DNA from: Ruminococcus sp.
GTDB taxonomy: Bacteria; Bacillota; Clostridia; Oscillospirales; Ruminococcaceae
NCBI GenBank assembly: GCA_017516465.1
Contig: JAFXCR010000016.1
Coordinates: 33,683-97,682, forward strand
Reading direction: 5' to 3'
DNA length: 64,000 nt
Shown here: positions 25,291 through 34,667 of the stretch, piece after piece
How positions within the stretch are numbered: position 1 is the first letter of the stretch
Layout of the letters: the number at the start of each line of letters is the position of its first letter
Notes under the pieces: generated by a model
What the model was told of the DNA's origin: nothing
The model's database searches: none
The model's input: the letters and a program-made list of their open reading frames with translations, nothing else
Made by a program: the position numbers and the translations under genes

Positions 25291-28070
25291 TTGTCATCCT
25301 CCCGAACAAAATTGAAGTTGATATCTCTGGACGCCTTTATAAGTTCAAACGATACGCTGTGAAGATCGAGTCCGTTCTGTGCGAAATAGAGTCTTACCGA
25401 TGTATACCGTGAGAACATCGGGGATTCTATATAATTTGTCACCGGCTCTCCGGCTGTGCCATTCCATGTCATAGTTCCGCACGCTGTTCCTGTAAGGAAA
25501 ATTGTTACCGGAATCTGTGCAAGCTCTCCGGATAAGGAAGAAGCCGTCACTGAAATTCTGTAAATTCCGGTTTCAGCCAGTTTTACGGAAAAGCTGTGAT
25601 TCTGACCGGCTCTGCTCTTTATGCCGGTGAGATCAATTGTCAGACTTCCATTGATGTCATACCATGCCGCATCATCGTCATTATCATAAGCCTCATCTTC
25701 TTTTCCAATAACTTCAACTCCGGTTTCCTCTCCGGTAATACGCTTCATGGCGTTTGTTTGCAATATAAATGAAAGTATATTTTTCGCACTTCGCTGAAGT
25801 TCTCCTCTTGTAAGCTTACCATCTTCAAGCGACTGTTCGATATCGTCATCGTTTAAAGAACAGTCTGCACATACCATATACAGATCATTCTGTGCACAGA
25901 CCATATCGGCAAGATTTGTCCGTAAGGGTTCGTTTTCACCATTATTTACAAATGCCCACCAGTCGGTCATGACTATTCCTTTAAAGCCCCAGTCCTCACG
26001 GAGAATCATTGTGTTCAGATCATGATTTCCGGCAGTCCATATTCCGTTTACCGGATTATATGATGTCATTACTGAATCCGCCTTTCCTTCACGAACTGCG
26101 ATTTCAAAGCCCTTAAGATATATCTCACGGAGAGCACGTTCTGATATTACAGATTCAACATATATACGGTTTGTTTCCTGATTATTGCCGCAGAAATGTT
26201 TTATCGTACCTGTTACTCCGGCAGAATGAAGTCCTTTAATCTCAGCGGATGCCATTGTTCCTGTAAGGAATGGATCTTCTGAAAAATACTCAAAATTACG
26301 TCCGTTAAGTGGATGACGATGAATATTCATTCCCGGACCAAGCAGACACTCAACCTTGTTTGCTGACATTTCAAGTCCCATGAATCCGAACAGCTCCTGT
26401 ACAAGCTCCTTATTGAAGGTAGAAGCGATAAGAGTTCCGTTAGGGAGACTGAAAGCCTTTGTTCCGCAGTCAAGACGCATTCCCGACGGACCGTCCGAAC
26501 AGCATACAGCCGGAATTCCAAGAGCCGCAAGCTCATCGGTAACTCCGCCGAAAGCAGAAGCTGTTCCCGCTGTTACTCTGGGACTTGCCATGCCCTCGCC
26601 CCTGACTATTGCTGCAAGCTCTTTGTCGGAAAGCTGGGCTATAAATTCATTCATATTATTTTTTCTGGAAGCAACATCCGCAAGAGTAATCCCCTTGTTT
26701 CCGGTATATTTTATTTCCTTGGGCATCCTGAAACTTCTGCGTTGTTTCAGATCAGCGGTATTGGTTGGTACTTTTTCATCTACGGGAACAAGTCCATTTT
26801 CCGAAGCCAAAGCCTTTACACGATCAAAAGTCTTAACCGGAGCCAATGCCTGAACGCATCTTTTGACTACAATATTCCTCGGCTGTTCAATTGTTACGGA
26901 TTTTTTTGCAGTTCTCACATCCGAACCGACATAAAAATGATATTCTCCGCCTTCAAGCACCCAGCAGGAACGATTTCCGGAAGCACCAGAATCATCATAG
27001 GATGTAAAATCAGCGATATTTATTGTAACCTTTACTTCCTGCATTTCATCGGGTTCAAGAAGCCTTGTCTTTTCATATCCGCATAGTATACGAGACGGCT
27101 TTCCGAGTTTACCCTGTGGAGCCTCACAGTAAACCTGCACTACCTCCTTACCGCTGAATTTTCCGGTATTCTTAACAGCACAGGTAATAAATATCTGCGA
27201 TCCATTGCCGGAAGTATGGACAGGAGTAATATCAAAGGTAGTGTACGACAGTCCGAATCCGAAGGGATATCGCACTTTTTCGGGAGCAAATGTCTCAAAC
27301 CAGCGGTATCCTACATATATATCCTCGTGATACACATTGGATTTTGTATCTCCGAAATACGAAGCGGACGGATAATCCGAAACGCTGTATGCGATAGTAT
27401 CAGTCAGCTTTCCGGACGGGCTTGCCTTTCCGGTAAGGACATCTGCCGTACCGGTACCTCCGGTCATACCGCCCTGCCATACATAAAGTACAGCATCGGG
27501 ATTGCAGCTGTCAACGAAGGACATATCAACAAGTCCGCCCGTATTTAGAAGAACGATAACCTTTTCAAATTCAGAACGCACCTTTTTAAGCATATCAAGC
27601 TCTGTTTCAGTGAGTAGAAACGAACCTTCCTCAAGACGAGCATCCATTTCTTCTCCGGCAGTTCTGCCAATGATAACGACAGCGATGTTTCCCTTCTGTG
27701 CCGCATTTCTGACTATTTCATCATCAAGAGGCATTTCAGCCTGCGACCACGACTCGTTGCCCCAGCCTTTACCGAGATTGAAGGGATTTTTCTCATCCCA
27801 GCTGCGATAGATATCAAGAAGCTCTGTATTAAGCTTTACTCCGGACTCAATAAGACCGTCAATGATGCTTGTAACCTTTGATACATTCACCATACCGCCA
27901 GAACCTGTTCCGCTTTTATAATAGTGAAGCTGAATACGTCCAAAAACAGAGATTATTTCGTTCTCAGGAAGAGGAAGAGCATTATTGTCATTTTTTAGCA
28001 TTACAATACCTTCTGAAACCGTCTCAGCAGCTTTTTCAAGGTATTTATTCCAATCAAGTATTTTTTTCAT
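25287..28070 (-). CDS. GH3 beta-glucosidase with swapped domain order
   Basis: A 927-residue glycoside hydrolase family 3 enzyme that probably releases glucose from cellodextrins. The domain usually C-terminal comes first (about 10-250, with VSEGIVMLKNDNNALPLP), then a fibronectin type III-like domain (about 265-400), then the TIM barrel (about 455-790). The nucleophile is Asp703 in GIVMTDWWAF, and KHFCGNNQE is the substrate-binding loop. A last domain of about 110 residues looks like a beta-sandwich carbohydrate-binding module. This reversed order is known in rumen enzymes. There is no signal peptide, so it is probably intracellular. The ATG at 28070 follows AGAGGG by 6 bases; the longer frame starts with TTG. 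Confidence 0.93.
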   Translation of the reverse strand: MKKILDWNKYLEKAAETVSEGIVMLKNDNNALPLPENEIISVFGRIQLHYYKSGTGSGGMVNVSKVTSIIDGLIESGVKLNTELLDIYRSWDEKNPFNLGKGWGNESWSQAEMPLDDEIVRNAAQKGNIAVVIIGRTAGEEMDARLEEGSFLLTETELDMLKKVRSEFEKVIVLLNTGGLVDMSFVDSCNPDAVLYVWQGGMTGGTGTADVLTGKASPSGKLTDTIAYSVSDYPSASYFGDTKSNVYHEDIYVGYRWFETFAPEKVRYPFGFGLSYTTFDITPVHTSGNGSQIFITCAVKNTGKFSGKEVVQVYCEAPQGKLGKPSRILCGYEKTRLLEPDEMQEVKVTINIADFTSYDDSGASGNRSCWVLEGGEYHFYVGSDVRTAKKSVTIEQPRNIVVKRCVQALAPVKTFDRVKALASENGLVPVDEKVPTNTADLKQRRSFRMPKEIKYTGNKGITLADVASRKNNMNEFIAQLSDKELAAIVRGEGMASPRVTAGTASAFGGVTDELAALGIPAVCCSDGPSGMRLDCGTKAFSLPNGTLIASTFNKELVQELFGFMGLEMSANKVECLLGPGMNIHRHPLNGRNFEYFSEDPFLTGTMASAEIKGLHSAGVTGTIKHFCGNNQETNRIYVESVISERALREIYLKGFEIAVREGKADSVMTSYNPVNGIWTAGNHDLNTMILREDWGFKGIVMTDWWAFVNNGENEPLRTNLADMVCAQNDLYMVCADCSLNDDDIEQSLEDGKLTRGELQRSAKNILSFILQTNAMKRITGEETGVEVIGKEDEAYDNDDDAAWYDINGSLTIDLTGIKSRAGQNHSFSVKLAETGIYRISVTASSLSGELAQIPVTIFLTGTACGTMTWNGTAGEPVTNYIESPMFSRYTSVRLYFAQNGLDLHSVSFELIKASRDINFNFVREDDK

Positions 28071-28115
28071 TTCATACCCTCTTTTCAAGAATATATTACG
28101 ATATAAACTAAGTAT

Positions 28116-28144
28116 ATTATATCAAAATTCTTATAAAAATGCAA
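28116..28144 (-). promoter_or_regulatory. promoter of the GH3 gene
   Basis: Minus strand: -35 TTGCAT (28139-28144) and -10 TATAAT (28116-28121), 17-base spacer ending TGA. It lies between the tRNA terminator and the GH3 start. Confidence 0.65.
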
Positions 28145-28174
28145 GGGTTTTTGCACATTTTCCACATTTATGGT

Positions 28175-28208
28175 AATAAAAAAAGAGTCTGGACAAACCA
28201 GACTCTTT
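28175..28208 (-). terminator. terminator of the tRNA cluster
   Basis: An 11-bp stem (28182-28192 with 28198-28208) with a 5-base loop; on the minus strand it is followed by a run of T. The 5' arm of the stem overlaps the end of the tRNA-Cys CCA by one base. Confidence 0.88.
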
Positions 28209-28281
28209 GGAGGCGCCACCCAGATTTGAACTGGGGATCAGGGTGTTGCAGACCCACGCCTTACCACTTGGCTATAGCGCC
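28208..28281 (-). tRNA. tRNA-Cys (anticodon GCA)
   Basis: A 74-base tRNA with acceptor GGCGCTA/TGGCGCC, discriminator U, encoded CCA, and anticodon loop CTGCAAC. It is the last gene of the four-tRNA minus-strand cluster. Confidence 0.95.
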
Positions 28282-28286
28282 GTCAT

Positions 28287-28362
28287 TGGAGCGGATTACG
28301 AGGCTCGAACTCGCTACCTCCACCTTGGCAAGGTGGCGCTCTACCAGATGAGCTAAATCCGC
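28287..28362 (-). tRNA. tRNA-Gly (anticodon GCC)
   Basis: A 76-base tRNA with acceptor GCGGATT/AATCCGC, discriminator U, encoded CCA, and anticodon GCC between CCACC/GGTGG stem arms. Third gene of the cluster. Confidence 0.95.
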
Positions 28363-28363
28363 A

Positions 28364-28440
28364 TGGCGACCCGGATGAGGCTCGAACTCACGACCTCTAG
28401 CGTGACAGGCTAGCGTTCTAACCAACTGAACTACCGGGCC
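28364..28440 (-). tRNA. tRNA-Asp (anticodon GUC)
   Basis: A 77-base tRNA with acceptor GGCCCGG/CCGGGTC, discriminator G, encoded CCA, and anticodon loop CTGTCAC giving GUC. Second gene of the cluster, one base from tRNA-Gly. Confidence 0.95.
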
Positions 28441-28446
28441 AGAAAA

Positions 28447-28522
28447 TGGTGGGGACTACAGGGCTCGAACCTGTGACCCTCTGCTTGTAAGGCAGATGCT
28501 CTCCCAGCTGAGCTAAACCCCC
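28447..28522 (-). tRNA. tRNA-Val (anticodon UAC)
   Basis: A 76-base tRNA with acceptor GGGGGTT/AGTCCCC (two wobble pairs), discriminator A, encoded CCA, and anticodon loop giving UAC. First gene of the cluster, about 40 bases after the predicted transcription start. Confidence 0.95.
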
Positions 28523-28565
28523 ACTTTTTTCTCATCATCAGGTTATCCTCCCTGACGACTTTTAT

Positions 28566-28594
28566 ATTATATCACAACTCTTTTCATTTGTCAA
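28566..28594 (-). promoter_or_regulatory. promoter of the Val-Asp-Gly-Cys tRNA cluster
   Basis: Minus strand: perfect -35 TTGACA (28589-28594) and perfect -10 TATAAT (28566-28571), 17-base spacer ending in TGTGA. This is one of the strongest promoters in the window, as expected for stable RNA. Confidence 0.85.
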
Positions 28595-28628
28595 CCCTTT
28601 TTTTGAATTTTTTTCAAAAATTTTTTAA

Positions 28629-28665
28629 TGCCGCTAAAATCACGATATACATGAATTCAGCGGCA
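28629..28665. terminator. hairpin between the EF-G-like gene and the tRNA promoter
   Basis: TGCCGCT (28629-28635) pairs with AGCGGCA (28659-28665), and the inner bases extend the stem imperfectly. On the minus strand it is placed to end transcription of the EF-G-like gene, but the bases after it are TT then A-rich; the T-rich side is on the plus strand. A probable terminator with uncertain direction. The remaining bases to 28706 are AT-rich and hold nothing else. Confidence 0.5.
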
Positions 28666-28706
28666 CTATTTTATTTTATTTTTTCAGGAATTTTATTTTC
28701 TGACAG

Positions 28707-30788
28707 TTAATTTTCAGAGTTTACAGCAGAAATCACTTCTGCAAGAAGATTAGCCGGAAGCTGCTCATATCTTACGAAATTAAATGTAAAGCTTCCGAGG
28801 CCTCTTGTCACCTGACGGAGATACATTGCAAAATCGTGCATCTCACGCATTGGAACTTCTGCCTGAATCATTGTAATTCCATTTGATACAGGTTCCATTC
28901 CGAGAACTCTGCCTCGTCTCTTATTCAGCTCGCCCATAATATCGCCGGTATTTTCGTCCGGAGCTGTAACCTTAAGCTCACCAATAGGTTCAAGCATTAC
29001 AGGATCAGCCTGACGGAGACCTTCCTTATACGCAATTGACGCAGCTGTCTTGAATGCCATTTCAGATGAATCAACAGGATGATACGATCCGTCAACGAGG
29101 ATAGCTTTGAGTCCGACAACAGGACATCCCGCAAGCACGCCCTTCTTTACTGAATCCTCAAGTCCCTTCTGAACAGCCGGGAAGTAATTCTTCGGAACAG
29201 CTCCTCCGAACACTTTTTCCTCAAATACAAGCTCATCGCTTACGCACGGCTCAAATTCAATCCATACATGACCATACTGACCATGACCACCGGACTGTTT
29301 CTTGTGCTTTCCTTCAACCTTCACCTTCTTTCGGATTGTTTCCTTATATGCAATCTTGGGAACTGTAAGATTTACAGTTACGCCAAATTTTCCTGTAAGC
29401 TTTGCAGCAGCAACTTCAAGGTGCTGTTCACCAAGACCGCTGAGAATCTGCTCCTTTGTATTTTCATCCTGAATATATGTGAGAGTAGGATCTTCCTCTG
29501 TAAGTCTCTGGATACTTGTGGAAATCTTAGCTTCATCGCCCTGTGCCTTAGCCTTTACAGCCATTGAATAGCAGGTATTCGGGAATTCCATTGGTGCGAA
29601 TTCCACGATTCTTGATACATCAGAGAGTGTGTTTCCTGTATTTGCAGAAATCTTTGAAGCAACTACTATATCACCTGCATAAGCACAGCTTACTTCTGTC
29701 TGCTTCTTGCCGCAGAGTGTAAAGAGCTTTCCGATTTTTTCAGTATTTCCGGTAGCAGAGTTCACAACCTCACCGTTTGAAGTAAGCTTACCAGACATAA
29801 CACGGATCATGGACATCTTTCCTACGAACGGATCGGCAATTGTCTTGAAAACGTATGCTGAAAGAGGAGCCTCAGCATCACAAGGAATTTCAACTACATC
29901 CTTTGCAGGAGTATACGCCTCAGCAGGATAAACCTCGGTAGGTGAAGGAAGAAGAAGTTCGATTTCTTTGAGAAGCATATCAATACCTGAAAGATCAGCA
30001 GCAGATGTACACACAACAGGTGTAATGATTCCCTTGTTCATACCAGCATGAATTCCATCGATGAGTTCCTTCTGAGTAAAGGGGGTTCCCTCAAAGAATT
30101 TTTCCATAAGCTCATCAGAAGTCTCAGCAACAGCCTCAGAAACAGCAGCCACAAGACCATCAATACGGTATTCCATTTTTTCTGATATTTCAGCCGTGGG
30201 CATTTCTGTTTCAACAGGATTGCCTTTTCCATCGTACTTATATGCCTTCATCTCAATGAGATTAACGTATTCAACGATTGTTCCGTTACCGATAACAGGA
30301 ACAACTACGGGACATACAGTAGGTCCGAAAACAGTTTTAAGCTCTGTAAGAACGTTGAAGAAATTAGCGTCCTTATCGTCAATCTTAGTTACAACGAACA
30401 TCTTGGATTTGCCCTGTTTCACTGCTTCATCGTATGCCTTCTTTGCACCGATCTTTACGCCGGATTTAGCGGAAACAGTGATCATAACTGTATCAGCTGC
30501 ACGGATTCCCTCAATCATTTCTGCTGCGAAATCAAAAAGTCCGGGAGTATCAAGGATATTGATCTTAAAATCATTATATTTAAAAGAAGCAAGAGAGGTT
30601 CCGATTGAGATTTGTCTCTTGATTTCTTCAGGATCATAGTCGCATACAGTAGTACCGTCAGCAGTCTTTCCGAGACGATCAGAAGCGCCTGCCTTATACA
30701 GTACAGCCTCTGCAAGTGATGTTTTACCTGAGCCGTTATGTCCGGCAAAAGCAATATTTCTTACTTTATTGATGTCGAAATCTTTCAT
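28707..30788 (-). CDS. elongation factor G-like translational GTPase (EF-G paralogue)
   Basis: A 693-residue five-domain GTPase of the EF-G/TetM group. The P-loop is GHNGSGKTS instead of the AHIDAGKTT of canonical EF-G; DTPGLFDF is the G3 motif and VTKIDD the G4 motif. Domains II to V follow, with the domain IV stretch KKQSGGHGQYGHVW. This P-loop is typical of the EF-G2-like paralogues found beside a main fusA. It is not next to rpsL/rpsG/tuf, which also suggests a paralogue. It might act in ribosome recycling or under stress; the exact role is not visible. It has its own promoter. Confidence 0.88.
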   Translation of the reverse strand: MKDFDINKVRNIAFAGHNGSGKTSLAEAVLYKAGASDRLGKTADGTTVCDYDPEEIKRQISIGTSLASFKYNDFKINILDTPGLFDFAAEMIEGIRAADTVMITVSAKSGVKIGAKKAYDEAVKQGKSKMFVVTKIDDKDANFFNVLTELKTVFGPTVCPVVVPVIGNGTIVEYVNLIEMKAYKYDGKGNPVETEMPTAEISEKMEYRIDGLVAAVSEAVAETSDELMEKFFEGTPFTQKELIDGIHAGMNKGIITPVVCTSAADLSGIDMLLKEIELLLPSPTEVYPAEAYTPAKDVVEIPCDAEAPLSAYVFKTIADPFVGKMSMIRVMSGKLTSNGEVVNSATGNTEKIGKLFTLCGKKQTEVSCAYAGDIVVASKISANTGNTLSDVSRIVEFAPMEFPNTCYSMAVKAKAQGDEAKISTSIQRLTEEDPTLTYIQDENTKEQILSGLGEQHLEVAAAKLTGKFGVTVNLTVPKIAYKETIRKKVKVEGKHKKQSGGHGQYGHVWIEFEPCVSDELVFEEKVFGGAVPKNYFPAVQKGLEDSVKKGVLAGCPVVGLKAILVDGSYHPVDSSEMAFKTAASIAYKEGLRQADPVMLEPIGELKVTAPDENTGDIMGELNKRRGRVLGMEPVSNGITMIQAEVPMREMHDFAMYLRQVTRGLGSFTFNFVRYEQLPANLLAEVISAVNSEN

Positions 30789-30850
30789 TTTTAAGTTTCT
30801 CCTTGTTAATAGTTTTACTGTATCAGCAATTTACACCACTGTACTTAATG

Positions 30851-30879
30851 ATTATAATGCTTTTTTAAGCAAAATGCAA
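30851..30879 (-). promoter_or_regulatory. promoter of the EF-G-like gene
   Basis: Minus strand: -35 TTGCAT (30874-30879) and -10 TATAAT (30851-30856), 17-base spacer that contains an AAGCA..TGCTT inverted repeat; about 60 bases upstream of the start. Confidence 0.6.
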
Positions 30880-30924
30880 TACTTAGCAATATTTTTCTAC
30901 ACATTCAATCAGTTTTAAGATAAA

Positions 30925-32448
30925 TTATTGTGCAACTTTAACATTTTTTATTATTTTTCTTCTGTCGGCAGTTCTCATTTTCTCAATAATCAGAAAGAAT
31001 GCAAAATATATGACTCCCCAGAGTATCGTATAAATCAACATCTGTGGAACTGTATGAGGAACAATTCCGGCAAGATTCATCATTATCTGCGGTGGACACA
31101 TCGTCATATACGCATAGATCACCGGAACCGCAATCATACGCATAGGATTGAAATTCATTCCCGTGGTACGGAGAATCTTTATAAATCGCGAGCAGTTTCC
31201 AATCACATTGCTTGCATAATAAGAAGCCGCTATTCCGTAAAATCCTATTCTCGGAACAAAAATAAGTACTATCGTTATTCTTACTACATATTCCGCAAGA
31301 TAATTAAGCGATGAAAACGCCTGCATTCCCATACCCTTTATCAGTGCCTCAAGGATAATTTCCATGTATATGAAAGGCACTACCGGAGCAATTATTGTAA
31401 TCATTTTTCCAGCCGTTTCACCACCGCCCAGAAGCTCTCCTATCGATCTGCCAAACCGCATAAGCACAGCAGAAGCAAAAACGGAAAACATCAGTGTACA
31501 CCGTATCAGGCGACCGGAAAAACTTCGGATCCGCTCCCTGTTCCCTGCGGCAGCAGCTCTCGCTGTTTCACTGACTATTATACCCGACATCGAACATAAT
31601 ACTACCGATGGAAAAAACAAAGTCGGTATTACTATCGCTTCAAATATGCCGAAGCTGCTGAAAGCCTCGGCAACAGAATTACCGCTTTGCCGCAGACACA
31701 TCGGAATAAGAGCGTCATTCGCACTGCTAAGCGTTGCCGTGAGAATCCCTCCGCCCATAATCGGAAAGGCAAACATGGCATATTCACGGAAACTTCGTGT
31801 ACCTTTTCCCTTATATTTTCCATAATTCCCTGCAAAAGAAATAAGGAAAAACATCAGGGACGAGATATTTCCTGCTATGATTCCGGCTATCATTATTCTG
31901 CATACTATCCCCTCCGACGGAGAATCAGCTGACATGGTAAACAGAACAATCACAGCAGATTTTACTATAAATTCAAGTATATCGCCGGCAGCAGTTATTG
32001 ACGATTTCCGTCCGGCATTGAAATATCCCTTGAAGCATGACGAAATAGCTCCCGAAATCAGGGCAAACGGCATGAATCTCACCGCAGACGCCATATCAGC
32101 ACCGCTGAAAAAACGGCTGCTTACCGTATCCGCAAGAAAAAATACTATCGTCGAAACCGTAATGCTCAGCATAAGACACAGGCGTATTCCATGAAGCAGT
32201 ATGCGTTCCGGATTGCCGTTCTTCCTGCCGATTTCCTCAGAAACAAGCCTGCTTATACAGAGAAATGCGTTTCCATTGGATATAATTCCTGCAAGACCAA
32301 GAAATGATCCCGTAAGAGTAAGAATCCCGATAGCCGAAGCTCCGAGCTTTTTTGTTATGAATACATTCAGCAGAAGTGCAGCCGTATCAAGAAAAAGCTG
32401 CATGACTGTGAGCATAATTGTGTCACGGATAATCTTGCTTCTGAACAA
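30925..32448 (-). CDS. MOP-superfamily lipid-linked polysaccharide flippase (SpoVB/MurJ-like)
   Basis: A 508-residue membrane protein with about fourteen hydrophobic segments. Features resemble SpoVB/MurJ polysaccharide transporters: MQLFLDTAALLLNVFITKKLG at the N-terminus, the conserved small-residue turns, and YAMFAFPIMGGGILTATLSSANDALIPM in the second half. It probably moves a lipid-linked sugar across the membrane. The start is placed at TTG 32448, because AAGGAGG lies 9 bases before it, while the frame upstream has no good site. It lies downstream of gatD after a terminator, so it is likely a separate unit. Confidence 0.8.
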   Translation of the reverse strand: MFRSKIIRDTIMLTVMQLFLDTAALLLNVFITKKLGASAIGILTLTGSFLGLAGIISNGNAFLCISRLVSEEIGRKNGNPERILLHGIRLCLMLSITVSTIVFFLADTVSSRFFSGADMASAVRFMPFALISGAISSCFKGYFNAGRKSSITAAGDILEFIVKSAVIVLFTMSADSPSEGIVCRIMIAGIIAGNISSLMFFLISFAGNYGKYKGKGTRSFREYAMFAFPIMGGGILTATLSSANDALIPMCLRQSGNSVAEAFSSFGIFEAIVIPTLFFPSVVLCSMSGIIVSETARAAAAGNRERIRSFSGRLIRCTLMFSVFASAVLMRFGRSIGELLGGGETAGKMITIIAPVVPFIYMEIILEALIKGMGMQAFSSLNYLAEYVVRITIVLIFVPRIGFYGIAASYYASNVIGNCSRFIKILRTTGMNFNPMRMIAVPVIYAYMTMCPPQIMMNLAGIVPHTVPQMLIYTILWGVIYFAFFLIIEKMRTADRRKIIKNVKVAQ

Positions 32449-32507
32449 AATGCCTTCCTCCTTGTCCCGTAGTATTATGATTATATGAGGAATGAAGCTC
32501 CGAAATG

Positions 32508-32542
32508 ACAAAAAGAGCGTATTCCCTGTCAGAAATACGCTC
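32508..32542 (-). terminator. terminator after murT-gatD
   Basis: GAGCGTATT (32515-32523) pairs with AATACGCTC (32534-32542); on the minus strand the hairpin is followed by TTTTTG. Confidence 0.82.
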
Positions 32543-32550
32543 GCATTGAT

Positions 32551-33297
32551 TTATTTTTTATTGAGAAGCTTGTTCAGCATTACCTTCCTGCATTCATGTT
32601 CAAATGTGTCGTCAAGAGGTGCAAGCTCTGCCGGAGCTTCTGCTCCCCTGTTCACGCAGTAGGAAATGATATAATCGGATATCTCCGGAGCCTTCGCAAG
32701 GCATGGACCGTGAAGATATGTCGCAATGACATTTTTTTCTGAATATCCCTCAGCACCACCCTGAAAAACGTTTCCGTTTCCGCAGAGTACCTTTCCGAAA
32801 GGTGCTTTTACCCCCATAGTCTGACCGCCGTGACTTTCAAAGCCGACAACATCTACCGGCTTTCCGGTAATTTCCGTCCGCACAACGATATCTCCTATAC
32901 ACTGTTTTTTTCTGTTCTCAGCCGCAGAAGTATAATAATTGAATAATCCGAGTCCGGTAATTTCCTTTCCTCCGGCGTCACGATAGTATTTTCCCATGAG
33001 CTGATATCCTCCGCACACAAGAAACAGGAATACACCTTCATCATAGGCTTTTTTCAGCCCATCCCTGCACCGGAGAAGATCAGCGGAAATGGTATTCAGC
33101 TCAAGATCTGCTCCTCCGCCTATATATACAAGATCATATGATGAAAAATCAGGAATATCAGAACCGACAGTATATCCATCAATTTCGCAGGTGATACCTC
33201 TCATTCTGCATCGGTATTCAATTATCTCCATGTTTCCGTTGTCGCCGTAAAGATCAAGCAGTTCCGAATACATATGAAGTATTTTCAGAGTTTTCAC
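32551..33297 (-). CDS. gatD: lipid II isoglutaminyl synthase, glutaminase subunit GatD
   Basis: A 248-residue CobB/CobQ-like glutamine amidotransferase. With MurT it amidates the alpha-carboxyl of D-Glu in lipid II. The nucleophile is Cys95 in FLVCGGYQLMG; GFESHGGQT and the C-terminal YLHGPCLAK with its histidine complete the site. The start is a GTG that overlaps the murT stop (TAGTG), so MurT and GatD are made together as a complex. Stops 9 bases before a terminator. Confidence 0.94.
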   Translation of the reverse strand: MKTLKILHMYSELLDLYGDNGNMEIIEYRCRMRGITCEIDGYTVGSDIPDFSSYDLVYIGGGADLELNTISADLLRCRDGLKKAYDEGVFLFLVCGGYQLMGKYYRDAGGKEITGLGLFNYYTSAAENRKKQCIGDIVVRTEITGKPVDVVGFESHGGQTMGVKAPFGKVLCGNGNVFQGGAEGYSEKNVIATYLHGPCLAKAPEISDYIISYCVNRGAEAPAELAPLDDTFEHECRKVMLNKLLNKK

Positions 33298-34634
33298 TAT
33301 GCCTTACCTCCCTTTTTTTCAATGTATCTGTTAAGAGCCTCTCTCGTTGGCTGAACGGCTGTATAATTGGCTATGACGAATTTCTTGCCGGAAGTTTCAG
33401 CAAGAGTCTCCACTGACTTTTCAAGATCAGGACAGACAATTATTTTTTCAGCCGGATAACCGGCAGTCTTGATTCTTACAGCGATATCATACGCTCTCGC
33501 ACCTGAAGTAACAACTCTTGTGACATTTTCAAAAGCACTGAAATTGATATCCCAGATCCATGAAACATCAACTCCGTCGGCTGGATTATCATTCAGCACA
33601 AAGAGAAGTTCCTTTTCTCCGCCCATTTCATTCATCACACGAAGCGTCACATTTGCTCCCACAGGATTCTTTGCAAGATTGAGAGTGGTATCACAGTCGC
33701 CGAGCATGAATTTTTCCATTCTTCCGTTATTGACAGCATACTCAGAAATAACCTTATCCGTCACCTTCTGGTTGATGTTATAGAGCTTCGCCGCTGCAGC
33801 AACGGCAGTCATGTTGTAAACATTATAAATACTGTTGATTACAGGTGAGTATTCATTTCCGTCAGCAGTAAATACCGGCTTGCTGAGGTCAATATTTTCA
33901 GCAGTGATATACGGTTCGTAATCGCCGAAGCCGCACTTTGCACATCTGAATTTTCCTATGTGAGAGTACTGATAATACTCATATTTCAGTTCCTCTCCAC
34001 AGAAGGGGCAGAAGCGTCCTTCGGAAGCCTCAAAAGCTGTTTCCGTAGCATAGGCATACGGCTTTGCATGGAAATACTTTACGTTTTTATTCTTCGGATT
34101 TGCTCTTCCAAGACGTGCAGTGTTCGGATCGTCACCATTGAGTATGAGATTGCCGTCAAATGTCTTGCAAAAGCCGTTTACCTTCTGGATAAGAGTTTCC
34201 ATAGCACCGTTTCTGTCAAGCTGGTCACGGAAGAAATTCAGCACCACAAGCGTATCAAGCTTAAGCTGTGAATACACAACCGGAACGTAAGATTCGTCAG
34301 TTTCAAGTATAAGATAATCCGCCTTTACTCTGCCTTTCATATCGCAGTGACGAAGAAGCAGCGAACAGATTCCTGTATCAAGATTGTTTCCTTCTTTATT
34401 GATAATGATTTTCTTTCCGCTGTCCTCAAAAAGCTTGGCAATACAGCTTGTAACGGAGGTCTTTCCGTTTGTTCCTGTAACCGCAATGATCGGACATTCC
34501 ACCTTGAACATGGATACTGCTTTATGACCAGAGAGATGCCACAGGACAATTCCCGGAAGATTTCCGGCGTTTCGCTTCATAAGACGCAGAAGCTTTACAA
34601 TGATTTTTCCGATAATTATGAGAAGTCTTTTCAC
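33297..34634 (-). CDS. murT: lipid II isoglutaminyl synthase, Mur-ligase-like subunit MurT
   Basis: A 445-residue Mur-ligase-like ATPase that activates the D-glutamate carboxyl of lipid II for amidation. The ATP loop is AVTGTNGKTSVTS; the zinc ribbon insert typical of MurT is seen as CPFCGEEL and CAKCGFGD (near 210-240); the C-terminal DUF1727 region follows. The N-terminus is basic and hydrophobic. The longer frame starts at 34679, but the GTG at 34634 is preferred because AAGGTG is 6 bases before it and the promoter -10 box would otherwise lie inside the gene. Confidence 0.93.
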   Translation of the reverse strand: MKRLLIIIGKIIVKLLRLMKRNAGNLPGIVLWHLSGHKAVSMFKVECPIIAVTGTNGKTSVTSCIAKLFEDSGKKIIINKEGNNLDTGICSLLLRHCDMKGRVKADYLILETDESYVPVVYSQLKLDTLVVLNFFRDQLDRNGAMETLIQKVNGFCKTFDGNLILNGDDPNTARLGRANPKNKNVKYFHAKPYAYATETAFEASEGRFCPFCGEELKYEYYQYSHIGKFRCAKCGFGDYEPYITAENIDLSKPVFTADGNEYSPVINSIYNVYNMTAVAAAAKLYNINQKVTDKVISEYAVNNGRMEKFMLGDCDTTLNLAKNPVGANVTLRVMNEMGGEKELLFVLNDNPADGVDVSWIWDINFSAFENVTRVVTSGARAYDIAVRIKTAGYPAEKIIVCPDLEKSVETLAETSGKKFVIANYTAVQPTREALNRYIEKKGGKA

Positions 34635-34667
34635 ATATTTCACCTTCGTTTTTTTAGTATCACATAT

